From contig NZ_CP060488.1 in assembly GCF_014334015.1 (NCBI RefSeq), positions 6,530,501 to 6,594,500 on the forward strand: DNA of 64,000 nucleotides, given 5' to 3'. Positions within the stretch are counted from its first letter, which is position 1. Every line of letters starts with the position of its first letter. The DNA is from Bacteroides sp. M10 (GTDB lineage: Bacteria > Bacteroidota > Bacteroidia > Bacteroidales > Bacteroidaceae). The position numbers and the translations under genes are program-made. Shown here one piece after another: positions 18,459 through 27,342 of the stretch. The notes beneath the pieces were generated by a model. The model saw nothing but the letters and a program-made list of their open reading frames with translations. It made no database searches and had not been told where the DNA came from.

Positions 18459-19061
18459 CTACAAACGTTTCAAAGCCAGTTTAATCACCTTTTCTACCGG
18501 AGCATCCGGCTCCTCCTTCAAGATAGCCAACACTACCTTCTGTGAAGGCGCAGCAGCAAACCCTAACATCGTCAATGCAGACACCGCCTCTTCCTGCACT
18601 TCCGCATTGGCAGGTTGCAACAACAGACCAGCAGAAGCCCCTCCGACAGCAGACGCACCTATCGTCTTTATCTTATCTTTCAGGTCGACAATCACCCGTT
18701 GCGCAGTCTTCAGCCCGATGCCTTTCACCGTTTTCAGTATGTTCGCATTTTCGGTGCTGATCACGTTCACCAGTTCGGCAGGCGAGAGAGCCGAAAGAAT
18801 CATACGCGCCGTGTTCCCCCCGATACCCGAGACGGAAATCAGCAACAGAAAAATCTCCCGTTCCTGTTTCTCGGCAAATCCGTAGAGCACATACGCATCC
18901 TCACGAATCGCCTCGTAGATATATAGCTTACAGCTTTTCTTTCCCTGAATAGCCGAATAGGTATTCAAGGATATATTGGCGGCATATCCCACCCCGTTAC
19001 AGTCGATCACCGCGGTTGCCGGACTTAGTTCGGCAAGTTCGCCTCTAATATATTCTATCAT
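18459..19061 (-). CDS. ruvA: Holliday junction branch-migration protein RuvA
   Basis: A 200-residue RuvA. The N-terminal OB fold ([26 protein letters not shown]) is followed by helix-hairpin-helix DNA-binding motifs ([16 protein letters not shown] and [20 protein letters not shown]), then a flexible Ala-rich linker and domain III ([16 protein letters not shown]). It binds four-way junctions as a tetramer and recruits the RuvB motor, which is not in this window. A minus-strand TATCTTTG at 19077-19070 lies so close to the ATG that the transcript would be leaderless or nearly so. Confidence 0.95.
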   Translation of the reverse strand: MIEYIRGELAELSPATAVIDCNGVGYAANISLNTYSAIQGKKSCKLYIYEAIREDAYVLYGFAEKQEREIFLLLISVSGIGGNTARMILSALSPAELVNVISTENANILKTVKGIGLKTAQRVIVDLKDKIKTIGASAVGGASAGLLLQPANAEVQEEAVSALTMLGFAAAPSQKVVLAILKEEPDAPVEKVIKLALKRL

Positions 19062-19069
19062 AACAGGGA

Positions 19070-19077
19070 CAAAGATA
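19070..19077 (-). promoter_or_regulatory. Bacteroides -7 element abutting the ruvA start
   Basis: TATCTTTG on the minus strand, only 8 nt upstream of the ATG at 19061. With the usual ~7-nt distance to +1, transcription would begin at about 19063. Confidence 0.5.
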
Positions 19078-19199
19078 AAACTTTCTCACCACAGATTACA
19101 CTGATTTTCACAGATTATTCTTTTGATGCATTAGATATGAAGAATATGAAAAAAATAAAAATATTAAAGCAGATGAACCAAAGTTAGTAGTAATTTGTT

Positions 19200-19207
19200 T
19201 ACTTTTG
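19200..19207 (+). promoter_or_regulatory. Bacteroides -7 element for ddh
   Basis: TACTTTTG matches TAnnTTTG, 42 nt upstream of the chosen start at 19250. An alternative upstream start at 19205 would overlap it, which supports 19250. Confidence 0.5.
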
Positions 19208-19249
19208 CAAGCAAAAGAAAGAAATTTGTTCATTAAAACCAAGAAAAGA

Positions 19250-20149
19250 ATGAAAAAAGTAAGAGCTGCCATCGTTGGTTATGGCAACATTGGACATTAT
19301 GTACTTGAAGCGCTTCAGGCAGCACCTGATTTCGAAATAGCCGGAGTCGTTCGTCGTGCAGGAGCAGAGAACAAACCGGAAGAGTTAGCAAACTACGCAG
19401 TAGTGAAGGACATAAAAGAGCTGGGAGATGTAGACGTAGCTATTCTTTGCACACCGACCCGCAGCGTTGAGAAATATGCAAAAGAATACCTGGCAATGGG
19501 GATTAATACGGTAGACAGTTTCGATATCCACACCGGTATCGTTGACCTGCGCCGTACCTTGAATGCAGCCGCCAAAGAACATAAAGCCGTATCGATCATC
19601 TCTGCCGGATGGGATCCGGGAAGCGACTCTATTGTACGCACCCTGCTGGAAGCGATTGCTCCGAAAGGCATCACCTACACCAACTTCGGTCCGGGTATGA
19701 GCATGGGACACACTGTAGCCGTAAAAGCGGTTGACGGAGTGAAAGCCGCTCTTTCCATGACCATTCCGACCGGCACGGGAATCCACCGCCGCATGGTATA
19801 TATCGAACTGAAAGACGGATATAAATTCGAAGAAGTAGCCGCTGCCATCAAAGCAGATCCTTACTTCGTGAACGATGAAACACACGTGAAACTCGTTCCG
19901 AGTGTAGACGCCCTGCTGGACATGGGTCATGGTGTAAATCTGACTCGCAAAGGTGTATCCGGCAAAACACAGAACCAGTTGTTCGAATTTAATATGCGTA
20001 TCAACAACCCCGCACTGACCGCACAAGTGCTGGTATGCGTGGCACGTGCTTCCATGAAGCAACAACCGGGATGCTACACGATGGTAGAAGTTCCCGTTAT
20101 CGACCTTCTCCCTGGCGACCGCGAAGAATGGATCGGACATTTGGTATAA
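19250..20149 (+). CDS. ddh: meso-Diaminopimelate D-dehydrogenase
   Basis: A 299-residue NADPH-dependent enzyme that makes meso-diaminopimelate in one step from tetrahydrodipicolinate, supplying lysine and peptidoglycan. The Rossmann motif is VGYGNIG near residues 9-15. Family text includes CTPTRSVEKYA, VDSFDIHTGI, SAGWDPGSDSIVR and NFGPGMSMGHTVAVK. The ATG at 19250 gives the family length; an upstream in-frame start would overlap the promoter. A terminator follows at 20181. Confidence 0.94.
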   Translation: MKKVRAAIVGYGNIGHYVLEALQAAPDFEIAGVVRRAGAENKPEELANYAVVKDIKELGDVDVAILCTPTRSVEKYAKEYLAMGINTVDSFDIHTGIVDLRRTLNAAAKEHKAVSIISAGWDPGSDSIVRTLLEAIAPKGITYTNFGPGMSMGHTVAVKAVDGVKAALSMTIPTGTGIHRRMVYIELKDGYKFEEVAAAIKADPYFVNDETHVKLVPSVDALLDMGHGVNLTRKGVSGKTQNQLFEFNMRINNPALTAQVLVCVARASMKQQPGCYTMVEVPVIDLLPGDREEWIGHLV

Positions 20150-20180
20150 TATATTTTATACATAAAACAAAATTAAAATA

Positions 20181-20212
20181 GAGAAAGGTGATACACCTTT
20201 CTCTATTTTTTT
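20181..20212 (+). terminator. Rho-independent terminator of ddh
   Basis: GAGAAAGGTG (20181-20190) pairs perfectly with CACCTTTCTC (20194-20203) around a 3-nt loop, followed by a T-rich run. It runs straight into the promoter of the next gene. Confidence 0.85.
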
Positions 20213-20220
20213 TATCTTTG
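20213..20220 (+). promoter_or_regulatory. Bacteroides -7 element for the DUF3857 operon
   Basis: TATCTTTG at the end of the ddh terminator T-run, 25 nt upstream of the start at 20245. Confidence 0.55.
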
Positions 20221-20244
20221 TGAGCATACTACAAAAACACAATT

Positions 20245-22281
20245 ATGAGAAAACTATTTATTCTCTGCGCATTTCTGTTACAATTTCTGTCGCCTGTCCA
20301 CTCGCAACAAGCCACAACAGCCACCATAGAGCCCAATCTAAAGTACGGAAAACCTTCCAAAGAAGAACTGTCTCTCACCTCTTATGCCCCGGACACCACC
20401 GCCACGGCCATTTATCTCTTCCATCAGGGACAAAGTGACTTCGTCTACCACGACGGTTTTCAACTGACTACCGAGCATTGGGTACGCATCAAAATCCTGA
20501 AACCGCAAGGAGTGTCATACGCCGACGTGTCCGTTCCCTACTACTCTCCCACCGATAAGGATGAAGGACAGGAAAGAGCCAGTGACATAGAAGGCTGCTC
20601 CTACAATATGGAAAACGGGAAATGTATAAAAACGTCCATGAAGCGGGAATCCATCTCTTTCGAGCGGATCAACAACCTGTATAAAATGCTAAAATTCTCT
20701 CTGCCTGCTGTCAAAGAAGGCACTGTCATCGAATATCACTACAAACTCTACTCCGACTATTTTTCACACATCGACAACTGGATGATGCAGGAAGAACTCC
20801 CGATGCTCTACAACCAGTATAAGATCACCATCCCGCATGTGTTTATCTATAACATCGAATTGCGGGGAAAGGACTACATACAAGTGAAGCAAAGAGACTC
20901 CTCCATTCATGCCACGGAACGTGAGGGGGGCAGTGCGGGAGTCAGCAAAGACTTCACCGTTTCGGCACAGGAAACCACCTTTACCTCACGCAACCTTCCG
21001 GCTATCCGTCAGGACGAACCCTACTGCTGGTGTCCGGAAGACTACAAGGTGCAAGTGAGTTTCGACCTGCAAGGCACGCAATTCACCCCCAATGAATACA
21101 AGCCGTACAGCCAGAAATGGGAAGATGTAGACAACCAACTGTTGAAACCGGAAAACACACAGTTCGGCAAATACCTCTCCTTCACCAACCCCTTCCGCCC
21201 GGAAACGAAACAGGCATACAACAGCGAAATGAGTTTCGAAGAGAAAATCATCTGCGCCTTCCAGGTACTCAAAAAGAAAATGGCATGGAACGGACGCTAT
21301 CAGCTCTACAGCAAGGAACTCGAAAAGGTGATTTCCAAAGGAAACGGCAGCAACGCCGACCTGAATTTCATCCTTATCAGCATCCTGAAAGACTTCGGAC
21401 TGGAAGCCTATCCGGTAGTTATGAGCCGACGTTCGTCGGGCATCCTGCCTTACCACTTTCCTTCCCTGCAAAAACTGAATACGTTCATTGTCGCCGTCTA
21501 CGACATAAACAAACAGAAATACGTCTTTTTAGACAGCTCCATGGACGTACCCGCTCTCAATATACTTCCGCTCGAACTGTCTGTAAACAAGGCGCGCATC
21601 CTCTCCCCGAAAGAGACAGAAGAAAAGAAATGGGTGGACGTAATGGCTCTTGCCGACAACAAAAGTTTTATGAAAATCGAAGCCCGCCTGGAAGGAAACC
21701 AAGTGAAAGGACATCGCAGCACCATTCTCTACGGACAGGAAGCCGTAGAATATCAGGCTAACGAGAAACATAAACAGGACAGCATCGTTTCGAATCCCGA
21801 AAGCAATGGCAGCCTGAAAAACAAACTCACCGTCACCAACCTGAAAGTGAAAAAGCAGGAAAATGACCGGGCACTGATAGAAGAAGAGTTCGACTTCGTC
21901 CTGCAAACCGACCGGACGGACGATCACCTTTATATAAATCCGATGCTCTTCCCGCACCTAAAGAGCAACCCGTTTATCCAGACGGAACGAGTGCTTCCTA
22001 TCGAATTTCCCTATCCGTACAAGTTTACAATGCTGGCTACGCTGACTCTCCCCGAAGGATATGAAGTGGAAGAAACGCCCCAACCACAAGTCATCCGTAC
22101 ACAAGGAGACGGCTTGCAATGCAAATATATGATTCAGAGACAGGGAAATACAATCTCACTTAATTATATTTTCTACCTGAAAGAACCTATATTCCTCACC
22201 GAACAATACAAACAACTGCAGGAACTATGGACCAAAGTGATCGAGAAAAACAACGCACTCATCGTGCTCAAGAAACTATAG
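20245..22281 (+). CDS. DUF3857 / transglutaminase-like protein 1
   Basis: A 678-residue exported protein (signal peptide to about residue 20). An N-terminal DUF3857 domain (about 60-260) is followed by a transglutaminase-like fold and a C-terminal DUF3858-type beta domain. The position of the catalytic Cys is occupied by SNADLN (369-374), and the usual His region reads QKLNTF (409-414), so two of three catalytic residues are absent; VFLDSS keeps an Asp near 430. It is probably a non-enzymatic binding or scaffold protein of the periplasm. It is closely similar to the next gene (shared SLKYGKPS/NLKYGKPS opening), which indicates tandem duplication. Start and promoter agree. Confidence 0.85.
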   Translation: MRKLFILCAFLLQFLSPVHSQQATTATIEPNLKYGKPSKEELSLTSYAPDTTATAIYLFHQGQSDFVYHDGFQLTTEHWVRIKILKPQGVSYADVSVPYYSPTDKDEGQERASDIEGCSYNMENGKCIKTSMKRESISFERINNLYKMLKFSLPAVKEGTVIEYHYKLYSDYFSHIDNWMMQEELPMLYNQYKITIPHVFIYNIELRGKDYIQVKQRDSSIHATEREGGSAGVSKDFTVSAQETTFTSRNLPAIRQDEPYCWCPEDYKVQVSFDLQGTQFTPNEYKPYSQKWEDVDNQLLKPENTQFGKYLSFTNPFRPETKQAYNSEMSFEEKIICAFQVLKKKMAWNGRYQLYSKELEKVISKGNGSNADLNFILISILKDFGLEAYPVVMSRRSSGILPYHFPSLQKLNTFIVAVYDINKQKYVFLDSSMDVPALNILPLELSVNKARILSPKETEEKKWVDVMALADNKSFMKIEARLEGNQVKGHRSTILYGQEAVEYQANEKHKQDSIVSNPESNGSLKNKLTVTNLKVKKQENDRALIEEEFDFVLQTDRTDDHLYINPMLFPHLKSNPFIQTERVLPIEFPYPYKFTMLATLTLPEGYEVEETPQPQVIRTQGDGLQCKYMIQRQGNTISLNYIFYLKEPIFLTEQYKQLQELWTKVIEKNNALIVLKKL

Positions 22282-22309
22282 AATCATCACAACTTAAAAC
22301 TCCAAAATC

Positions 22310-24322
22310 ATGATGAAAACACTGTTAACTTTCGTTTTCTTATTACTGGGGTGGCAAAGCTTTGCCCAGCAAACAGACACAAACACCATCACCCCCAGCC
22401 TGAAATACGGCAAACCATCGGAGGAAGAGCTGAACATGACTGCGTACGCCCCTGACACAGCCGCCACAGCCGTAGTGCTCTATTCAAAGAATACCGCCCA
22501 CTACGACCTGATTAACAACGAGTTCCGGCTTGTGTACACATACGAAACAAAAATCAAGATACTCAAATCCGAAGGTACGTCTTATGCCGACATCAACATT
22601 CCATTTTACTCCAATGCGAACAGTGGAATCATGAAGGAGAATGTCGGCCAGATTGACGCCTCGGCCTACAACATGGAAAATGGGAAAATAGTACGTACCA
22701 AAATGAAACGTGACCTGATTTTCAATGAGCGACTCAACAAAACTTATGAACAGGTCAAATTCTCAATACCTGCCGTCCGCGAAGGAACCGTATTCGAATA
22801 CAAATATCAGATCAATTCCGACTTCTATTACAACATCAACCATTGGGAAGCTCAAAGAGATATCCCCGTACTCCTGACACAATACGACATCACGATTCCT
22901 GAATATTTCGAATTCAACCTCGACATGAGAGGATCACATTCCTTAAATCCGAAAGATCAGTCGGAAAGCATGTCTTTCCACCTGCAATATCAGAATGGGC
23001 AGATCGAAAAAATCGATTGTACGGGACGCCATCTAAGTTTCACCGGCAAACAATTACCCGCTCTCCGCCCGGACAGCTACGTATGGTGTGCAGACGATTA
23101 CAGGAGCGGCGTCAACTTCGAACTGCGGGGGATCAGCTTCCCCGGAGCACTTTACAAATCATTTACGCACACCTGGACGGAAATTGACAAAATGCTGATG
23201 GAGGACGAAGATTTCGGTTCGCCACTCAAAATGCGTAACCCGTACCGGGACGAAATGGCGGCACTGTCTCTCGACAAGCTCTCCGACCGACAGGACAAGA
23301 TTGCGGCCATCTACACGTTCCTCAAAAGCAAAATTTCGTGGAATGGACAATACGCCCTCTACGGCAGCGAAGTGAAAAAGGCTGTCAAAAACGGTACAGG
23401 AAGCAATGCAGATATCAACTTTGCGTTAATGAGTATGTTGCGTGACGCTCAAATTCCCTGTTATCCGGTAGTCATGAGCCGTAAAAACCTGGGAATCCTT
23501 CCCCTTAGCCATCCTTCTATCCAGAAGCTCAATACCTTTATTGTCGGCATAGCCGACACCGACAGCACTTTTGTGTTCCTCGACGGTTCCGTTACCAACG
23601 GATTCATGAATATCCTGCCACCGGTATTGATGGTAAACCGCGCACGCCTCATCAACGGCATAGGCCAAGACAACTGGATAGACTTGAGCAGGCTCGGGAA
23701 AAACCAGATACGTTCATCCGTCAAAGCTCAAATTCATCCTGACGGAAAGATCATCGGCAACCGCCAATCGGGCTACGTCGGACAATATGCCTCCGGTTTC
23801 CGCAGCCGTTATCATGCAGCCAAAGACAGCACGGAGTTTATCAACAAACTGGAAACGGAAGAAAACATCAAGATAACCAAGTTCACTACGGAAGGAGTGA
23901 ACATCTTCTCACCCAAAGTGACGGAAAGTTTCGAGTTTGAGAAGCAGGCAACCGTAAACGATCATCTGATTTACGTCAACCCGTTGATTTTCATGCATGT
24001 CAGCAAGTGTCCGTTTATCCAGGTGGAACGACGACTGCCGCTGGAAATGCCTTACACCGAACAGCTCATGCTGGTGGTCAACCTGACACTTCCCGAAGGA
24101 TATGCCGTAGACGAACTGCCACAGTCGATGAATCTGCAAACGGAAGACAGACAAGGATTCTGCCGATACAACATCCAGCAAAAAAATAACACAATCACCC
24201 TCACTTACTCATTCGCTTTCAATAAACTACTTCATCTCATCGACGAATACAAAGGAGTGAAAGCGTTCTGGGAAATGATTGCCGAGAAAAACAACGAGAT
24301 TTTAGTACTCAAGAAAATATAA
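22310..24322 (+). CDS. DUF3857 / transglutaminase-like protein 2
   Basis: A 670-residue paralogue of the preceding gene, 28 nt downstream. It has a signal peptide (LLLGWQSFAQ) and the same domain order. The degenerate active site is again SNADIN (365-370) with QKLNTF (405-410) and VFLDGS. Text such as YPVVMSR, SIQKLNTFIV and the C-terminal KNNEILVLKKI is shared with protein 1. Catalytic Cys and His are missing. Its exact function is unknown. Position inside an uninterrupted three-gene run with a single upstream promoter points to an operon. Confidence 0.85.
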   Translation: MMKTLLTFVFLLLGWQSFAQQTDTNTITPSLKYGKPSEEELNMTAYAPDTAATAVVLYSKNTAHYDLINNEFRLVYTYETKIKILKSEGTSYADINIPFYSNANSGIMKENVGQIDASAYNMENGKIVRTKMKRDLIFNERLNKTYEQVKFSIPAVREGTVFEYKYQINSDFYYNINHWEAQRDIPVLLTQYDITIPEYFEFNLDMRGSHSLNPKDQSESMSFHLQYQNGQIEKIDCTGRHLSFTGKQLPALRPDSYVWCADDYRSGVNFELRGISFPGALYKSFTHTWTEIDKMLMEDEDFGSPLKMRNPYRDEMAALSLDKLSDRQDKIAAIYTFLKSKISWNGQYALYGSEVKKAVKNGTGSNADINFALMSMLRDAQIPCYPVVMSRKNLGILPLSHPSIQKLNTFIVGIADTDSTFVFLDGSVTNGFMNILPPVLMVNRARLINGIGQDNWIDLSRLGKNQIRSSVKAQIHPDGKIIGNRQSGYVGQYASGFRSRYHAAKDSTEFINKLETEENIKITKFTTEGVNIFSPKVTESFEFEKQATVNDHLIYVNPLIFMHVSKCPFIQVERRLPLEMPYTEQLMLVVNLTLPEGYAVDELPQSMNLQTEDRQGFCRYNIQQKNNTITLTYSFAFNKLLHLIDEYKGVKAFWEMIAEKNNEILVLKKI

Positions 24323-24340
24323 ACTTTACCTATTTATAAA

Positions 24341-26260
24341 ATGATTCGTTCCAGCCACCCCATCCTGAAACAAAGGATATGCCGGGCATTCGGTCTGTCC
24401 TGTGCCATTCTTTACCTAAGTCTGCACATACAGCCGGCATGTGCACAGGATATTCTCAAGGACGCCAATTCCATCATTGTGGAAGCACGCACAGAGGTTC
24501 TCTGCAAATCCATGACTCAATCCATCGAAAAAGAAAGCCTGACAATCACCGTCCTCAACCGCAAAGGATTGGAGGCAGCATATTTCTTCTGCGGATGTGA
24601 CATGTTCCGTTCTTTGCAGAAATTCTCCGGAGAAATCCTCAATGCCACCGGACAAAGTGTACGCAAGATAAAGAAATCCGAACTACAGAAAAGTGAATAT
24701 AGCTCTTCGCTTAGCACGGACGATTATTTCTATTATTACGAATGTAATTATCCTTCTTTCCCTTTCACAGTAAAATACGAATGGGAAATGAAATGCAACA
24801 ACGGACTGATCGGTTATCTCCCTTTTGTCCCGCAGGCAGAATTTAACCAGGGAGTAGAGAAAGCGACTTACCGGATCGAGCTGCCCGCAGGACAAGGATG
24901 CAGATACCGCGAACTGAACACGCAAGGAAAAGGAATCGAAGTGAAAGAGTCCACCGGAGCCGACGGGCAGCAAGTGATCGAAGCCACCGCTTCCAAGCTC
25001 TCTCCCATCATTAAAGAACCTTTCGGACCGGATTTTACTGAACTGTTTCCACGTGTCTATTTTGCGCCTTCCGCCTTCAAGTACGACAAGTCGGAAGGCG
25101 ATATGAGCAACTGGCAAAAGTACGGAGAATGGCAATACCGATTGCTCGACGGGCGCGACCTGCTCACCGAACCTTTCCGCGCCAAACTGCACGAACTGAC
25201 AGCCCACTGCACTACCGACCGGGACAAGGTGAAAGCAATCTACGATTATCTGGCCAAAACCACCCGTTACGTGAGCATCCAACTAGGTATCGGAGGTTTA
25301 CAGCCCATTGCCGCCGCCGATGTTTGCCGCACGGGATTCGGCGACTGTAAAGGATTGTCCAATTACACCCGCGCCATGCTGAAAGAGTTGGGAATTGCTT
25401 CCACTTATACAGTCATCAGCACCACCAACGAGCGTTTACTACCGGACTTCTCCAGTGCCAACCAGATGAATCACGTCATCCTACAAGTTCCACTTCCCCA
25501 AGATACGCTCTGGCTGGAATGTACCAACCCATCGCTTCCCTTCGGTTATGTCCACCAAGACATTGCGGGACACGACGCCTTACTCATCGAACCGACCGGC
25601 GGCCAGATGTATCGCCTACCCACCTATCCCGACTCACTGAACACGCAGCACATCGTTGCCAACATCACCCTCTCCCCCACAGCCGAGGCACGGATAGAGG
25701 TGAACGAAATCTCCCGGATTTTCCAATATGAGAATGAAGCAGGCATCGTCTATCTGGAGCCTAACAAACAGAAAGACCGCATCCGTTCAAGCATCAACTT
25801 ATCCCAAGCCGATATTCAGAACCTGCAAATCAGCGAGTGCAAGGAGCCCAATCCGTCTATCACCTTCGACTACACTGCCACCAGCAATCAATACGGGCAT
25901 AAAACGGGCAACCGTCTGTTTATCCCCACCAATGTGTTCCGAAAAGAATTCAGTGTTCCTCCTGTGACGAAGCGCACCTATCCCATTTACATCAACTACG
26001 GATACACAGATACCGACAGCATCCGCATCCAACTGCCGGAAGGATATGTAATCGAAGGACTTCCGAAACCGCTTGACGTGAAAAGCAAGTTCGGCAGTTT
26101 CCATTCCGGTATTCAGGTGAAAGATAAGGAAATCTACATCACTCACCGATTGTTTATGCGCAAAGGGGTTTACAGTCCGGATGAATATGCGGCATTCATT
26201 GATTTCCGCAAGCAAGTGGCAGGACAATATGGAGGAAAAATCATTTTAAAAAAAGAATAA
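24341..26260 (+). CDS. DUF3857 transglutaminase-like protein 3 (Cys and His present)
   Basis: A 639-residue exported protein 18 nt downstream of protein 2, with a long N terminus before the signal core (LSCAILYLSLHIQPACAQ). DUF3857 is followed by a transglutaminase core in which Cys336 (GFGDCKGLSNY) and His378 (NQMNHVIL) are present. The third position reads WLECTNPS, with Glu393 where Asp is usual. A DUF3858-type C-terminal domain follows. Family knowledge: such folds act as proteases, amidases or cross-linkers, and the Bacteroidetes members are uncharacterised. It is more distant in sequence from proteins 1 and 2 than they are from each other. Confidence 0.85.
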   Translation: MIRSSHPILKQRICRAFGLSCAILYLSLHIQPACAQDILKDANSIIVEARTEVLCKSMTQSIEKESLTITVLNRKGLEAAYFFCGCDMFRSLQKFSGEILNATGQSVRKIKKSELQKSEYSSSLSTDDYFYYYECNYPSFPFTVKYEWEMKCNNGLIGYLPFVPQAEFNQGVEKATYRIELPAGQGCRYRELNTQGKGIEVKESTGADGQQVIEATASKLSPIIKEPFGPDFTELFPRVYFAPSAFKYDKSEGDMSNWQKYGEWQYRLLDGRDLLTEPFRAKLHELTAHCTTDRDKVKAIYDYLAKTTRYVSIQLGIGGLQPIAAADVCRTGFGDCKGLSNYTRAMLKELGIASTYTVISTTNERLLPDFSSANQMNHVILQVPLPQDTLWLECTNPSLPFGYVHQDIAGHDALLIEPTGGQMYRLPTYPDSLNTQHIVANITLSPTAEARIEVNEISRIFQYENEAGIVYLEPNKQKDRIRSSINLSQADIQNLQISECKEPNPSITFDYTATSNQYGHKTGNRLFIPTNVFRKEFSVPPVTKRTYPIYINYGYTDTDSIRIQLPEGYVIEGLPKPLDVKSKFGSFHSGIQVKDKEIYITHRLFMRKGVYSPDEYAAFIDFRKQVAGQYGGKIILKKE

Positions 26261-26288
26261 GGAGGGAAACGCTTTACAGAAAATAAAG

Positions 26289-26296
26289 TATCTTTG
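26289..26296 (+). promoter_or_regulatory. Bacteroides -7 element for hemolysin III gene
   Basis: TATCTTTG matches TAnnTTTG, 44 nt upstream of the TTG start at 26341. Confidence 0.5.
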
Positions 26297-26340
26297 CGAC
26301 TCAACATTTTTTGTGACTTAACCATTCAAAAAAAGGAACA

Positions 26341-26991
26341 TTGAAGAACAAACGATACAATCATATAGAAGAATGGGCAAATACCCTTAGCCACGGAATA
26401 GGCATCCTGCTTGGAATCGTGGCCGGATATTTCCTATTGGAAAAGGCTTCCGAGAATATGGAACCGCAGTGGGCAGTTGCTTGTGTATCCGTCTATCTGG
26501 CGGGGATGCTTTCCTCTTATATCAGTTCTACGTGGTATCACGGCAGCCGTCCGGGAAAGCTGAAAGAGCTGCTCCGCAAATTCGATCATGGAGCTATCTA
26601 CCTGCACATTGCCGGAACCTACACTCCTTTTACCCTGCTCGTTCTGCGGCATGCCGGCGGATGGGGATGGGGAATCTTCGCTTTCGTCTGGCTGTCGGCT
26701 ATCGCCGGTTTCATTCTTAGCTTCAAAAAGCTGAAAGAACACAGCAATCTCGAAACGGCTTGTTACGTAGGTATGGGCGCCTGTATATTGGTAGCCATGA
26801 AACCTTTGTTAGATCATCTGGGAGAACTGGGAGCCACTACCGCTTTTTGGTGGCTGATTGGCGGAGGAGTTTCGTATATTGTGGGAGCTGTTTTTTATTC
26901 ATTGCGCAAACCCTATATGCATGCCACTTTCCACTTGTTTTGTCTGGGAGGCAGCATCGGGCACATCATTGCCATCTGGCTGATTCTGTAA
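26341..26991 (+). CDS. Hemolysin III / PAQR-family membrane protein
   Basis: A 216-residue protein with about seven hydrophobic segments. Family signatures are NTLSHGIGILLG near the N terminus, STWYHGS, FDHGAIYLHIAGTYTPFTL in the middle and HATFHLFCLGGSIGH near the C terminus, giving the conserved metal-binding His/Ser/Asp set of the PAQR/HlyIII family. Despite the name, the bacterial members are integral membrane proteins without proven hemolytic role. The only reasonable start is TTG at 26341, preceded by AAAAAAAGGAACA, which can serve as a ribosome site. The minus-strand small RNA lies just beyond the stop. Confidence 0.9.
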   Translation: MKNKRYNHIEEWANTLSHGIGILLGIVAGYFLLEKASENMEPQWAVACVSVYLAGMLSSYISSTWYHGSRPGKLKELLRKFDHGAIYLHIAGTYTPFTLLVLRHAGGWGWGIFAFVWLSAIAGFILSFKKLKEHSNLETACYVGMGACILVAMKPLLDHLGELGATTAFWWLIGGGVSYIVGAVFYSLRKPYMHATFHLFCLGGSIGHIIAIWLIL

Positions 26992-27005
26992 GGAATGGTA
27001 GGGAC

Positions 27006-27072
27006 AAAAAAAAGGCTATCTATCCCAGACAGCCAATCTTTGTTAACCTTAAATCTAATACTATGAAAAACA
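27006..27072 (-). ncRNA. Predicted ~67-nt small RNA
   Basis: On the minus strand a full-consensus promoter (TTTG at 27108-27105, 19-nt spacer, TATCTTTG at 27085-27078) is followed, about 50 nt after the predicted +1, by a terminator hairpin. GGCTGTCT (27034-27027) pairs with AGATAGCC (27021-27014), then eight T residues (27013-27006). No start codon with a useful frame lies between, so the product should be non-coding. The body includes TTTTTCATAGTATTAGATTT and AAGGTTAACAAAG. I recall this text recurring in Bacteroides intergenic regions, but cannot verify that here. The hairpin may also terminate the convergent hemolysin III gene. Confidence 0.65.
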
Positions 27073-27077
27073 CAGTA

Positions 27078-27108
27078 CAAAGATACGGACTTTTCGGTCA
27101 TCTCCAAA
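27078..27108 (-). promoter_or_regulatory. Full Bacteroides promoter for the small RNA
   Basis: TTTG, 19-nt spacer, TATCTTTG: the best match to the complete -33/-7 consensus I found in the window. Confidence 0.7.
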
Positions 27109-27122
27109 TTTTCAGGCCAAAG

Positions 27123-27342
27123 CAGCCTAACTTATAACACGGTTTAATAAAAAGCAGAGGTTCGTTAACGTTTAACGCAATAAAGTTAAAAATTAACGAA
27201 TCGTTTATTAACGATTTAAATGATTGAATTGCCGCTAATGAGTTTTTTCCTTCTGAATTTGAAACGAACAAACAAACAGATTCACAAATTCGTTATATAG
27301 AAAAGAGGAACTTAAAACGAAAACGATTTAGAACGCAAATTT
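27123..27342. other. AT-rich gap upstream of rpiA
   Basis: About 220 bp without a supported gene. It holds several TTAACG/CGTTAA motifs (27163-27215: GTTAACGTTTAACG, ATTAACGAATCG, ATTAACGATTTA) that form small inverted pairs, possibly a regulator site or leader for rpiA. No TAnnTTTG element is convincing here. Confidence 0.35.

Noticed and set aside
19385..20140. 251-codon frame antisense to ddh
   Set aside because: It mirrors the ddh coding sequence and shows no recognisable domain.
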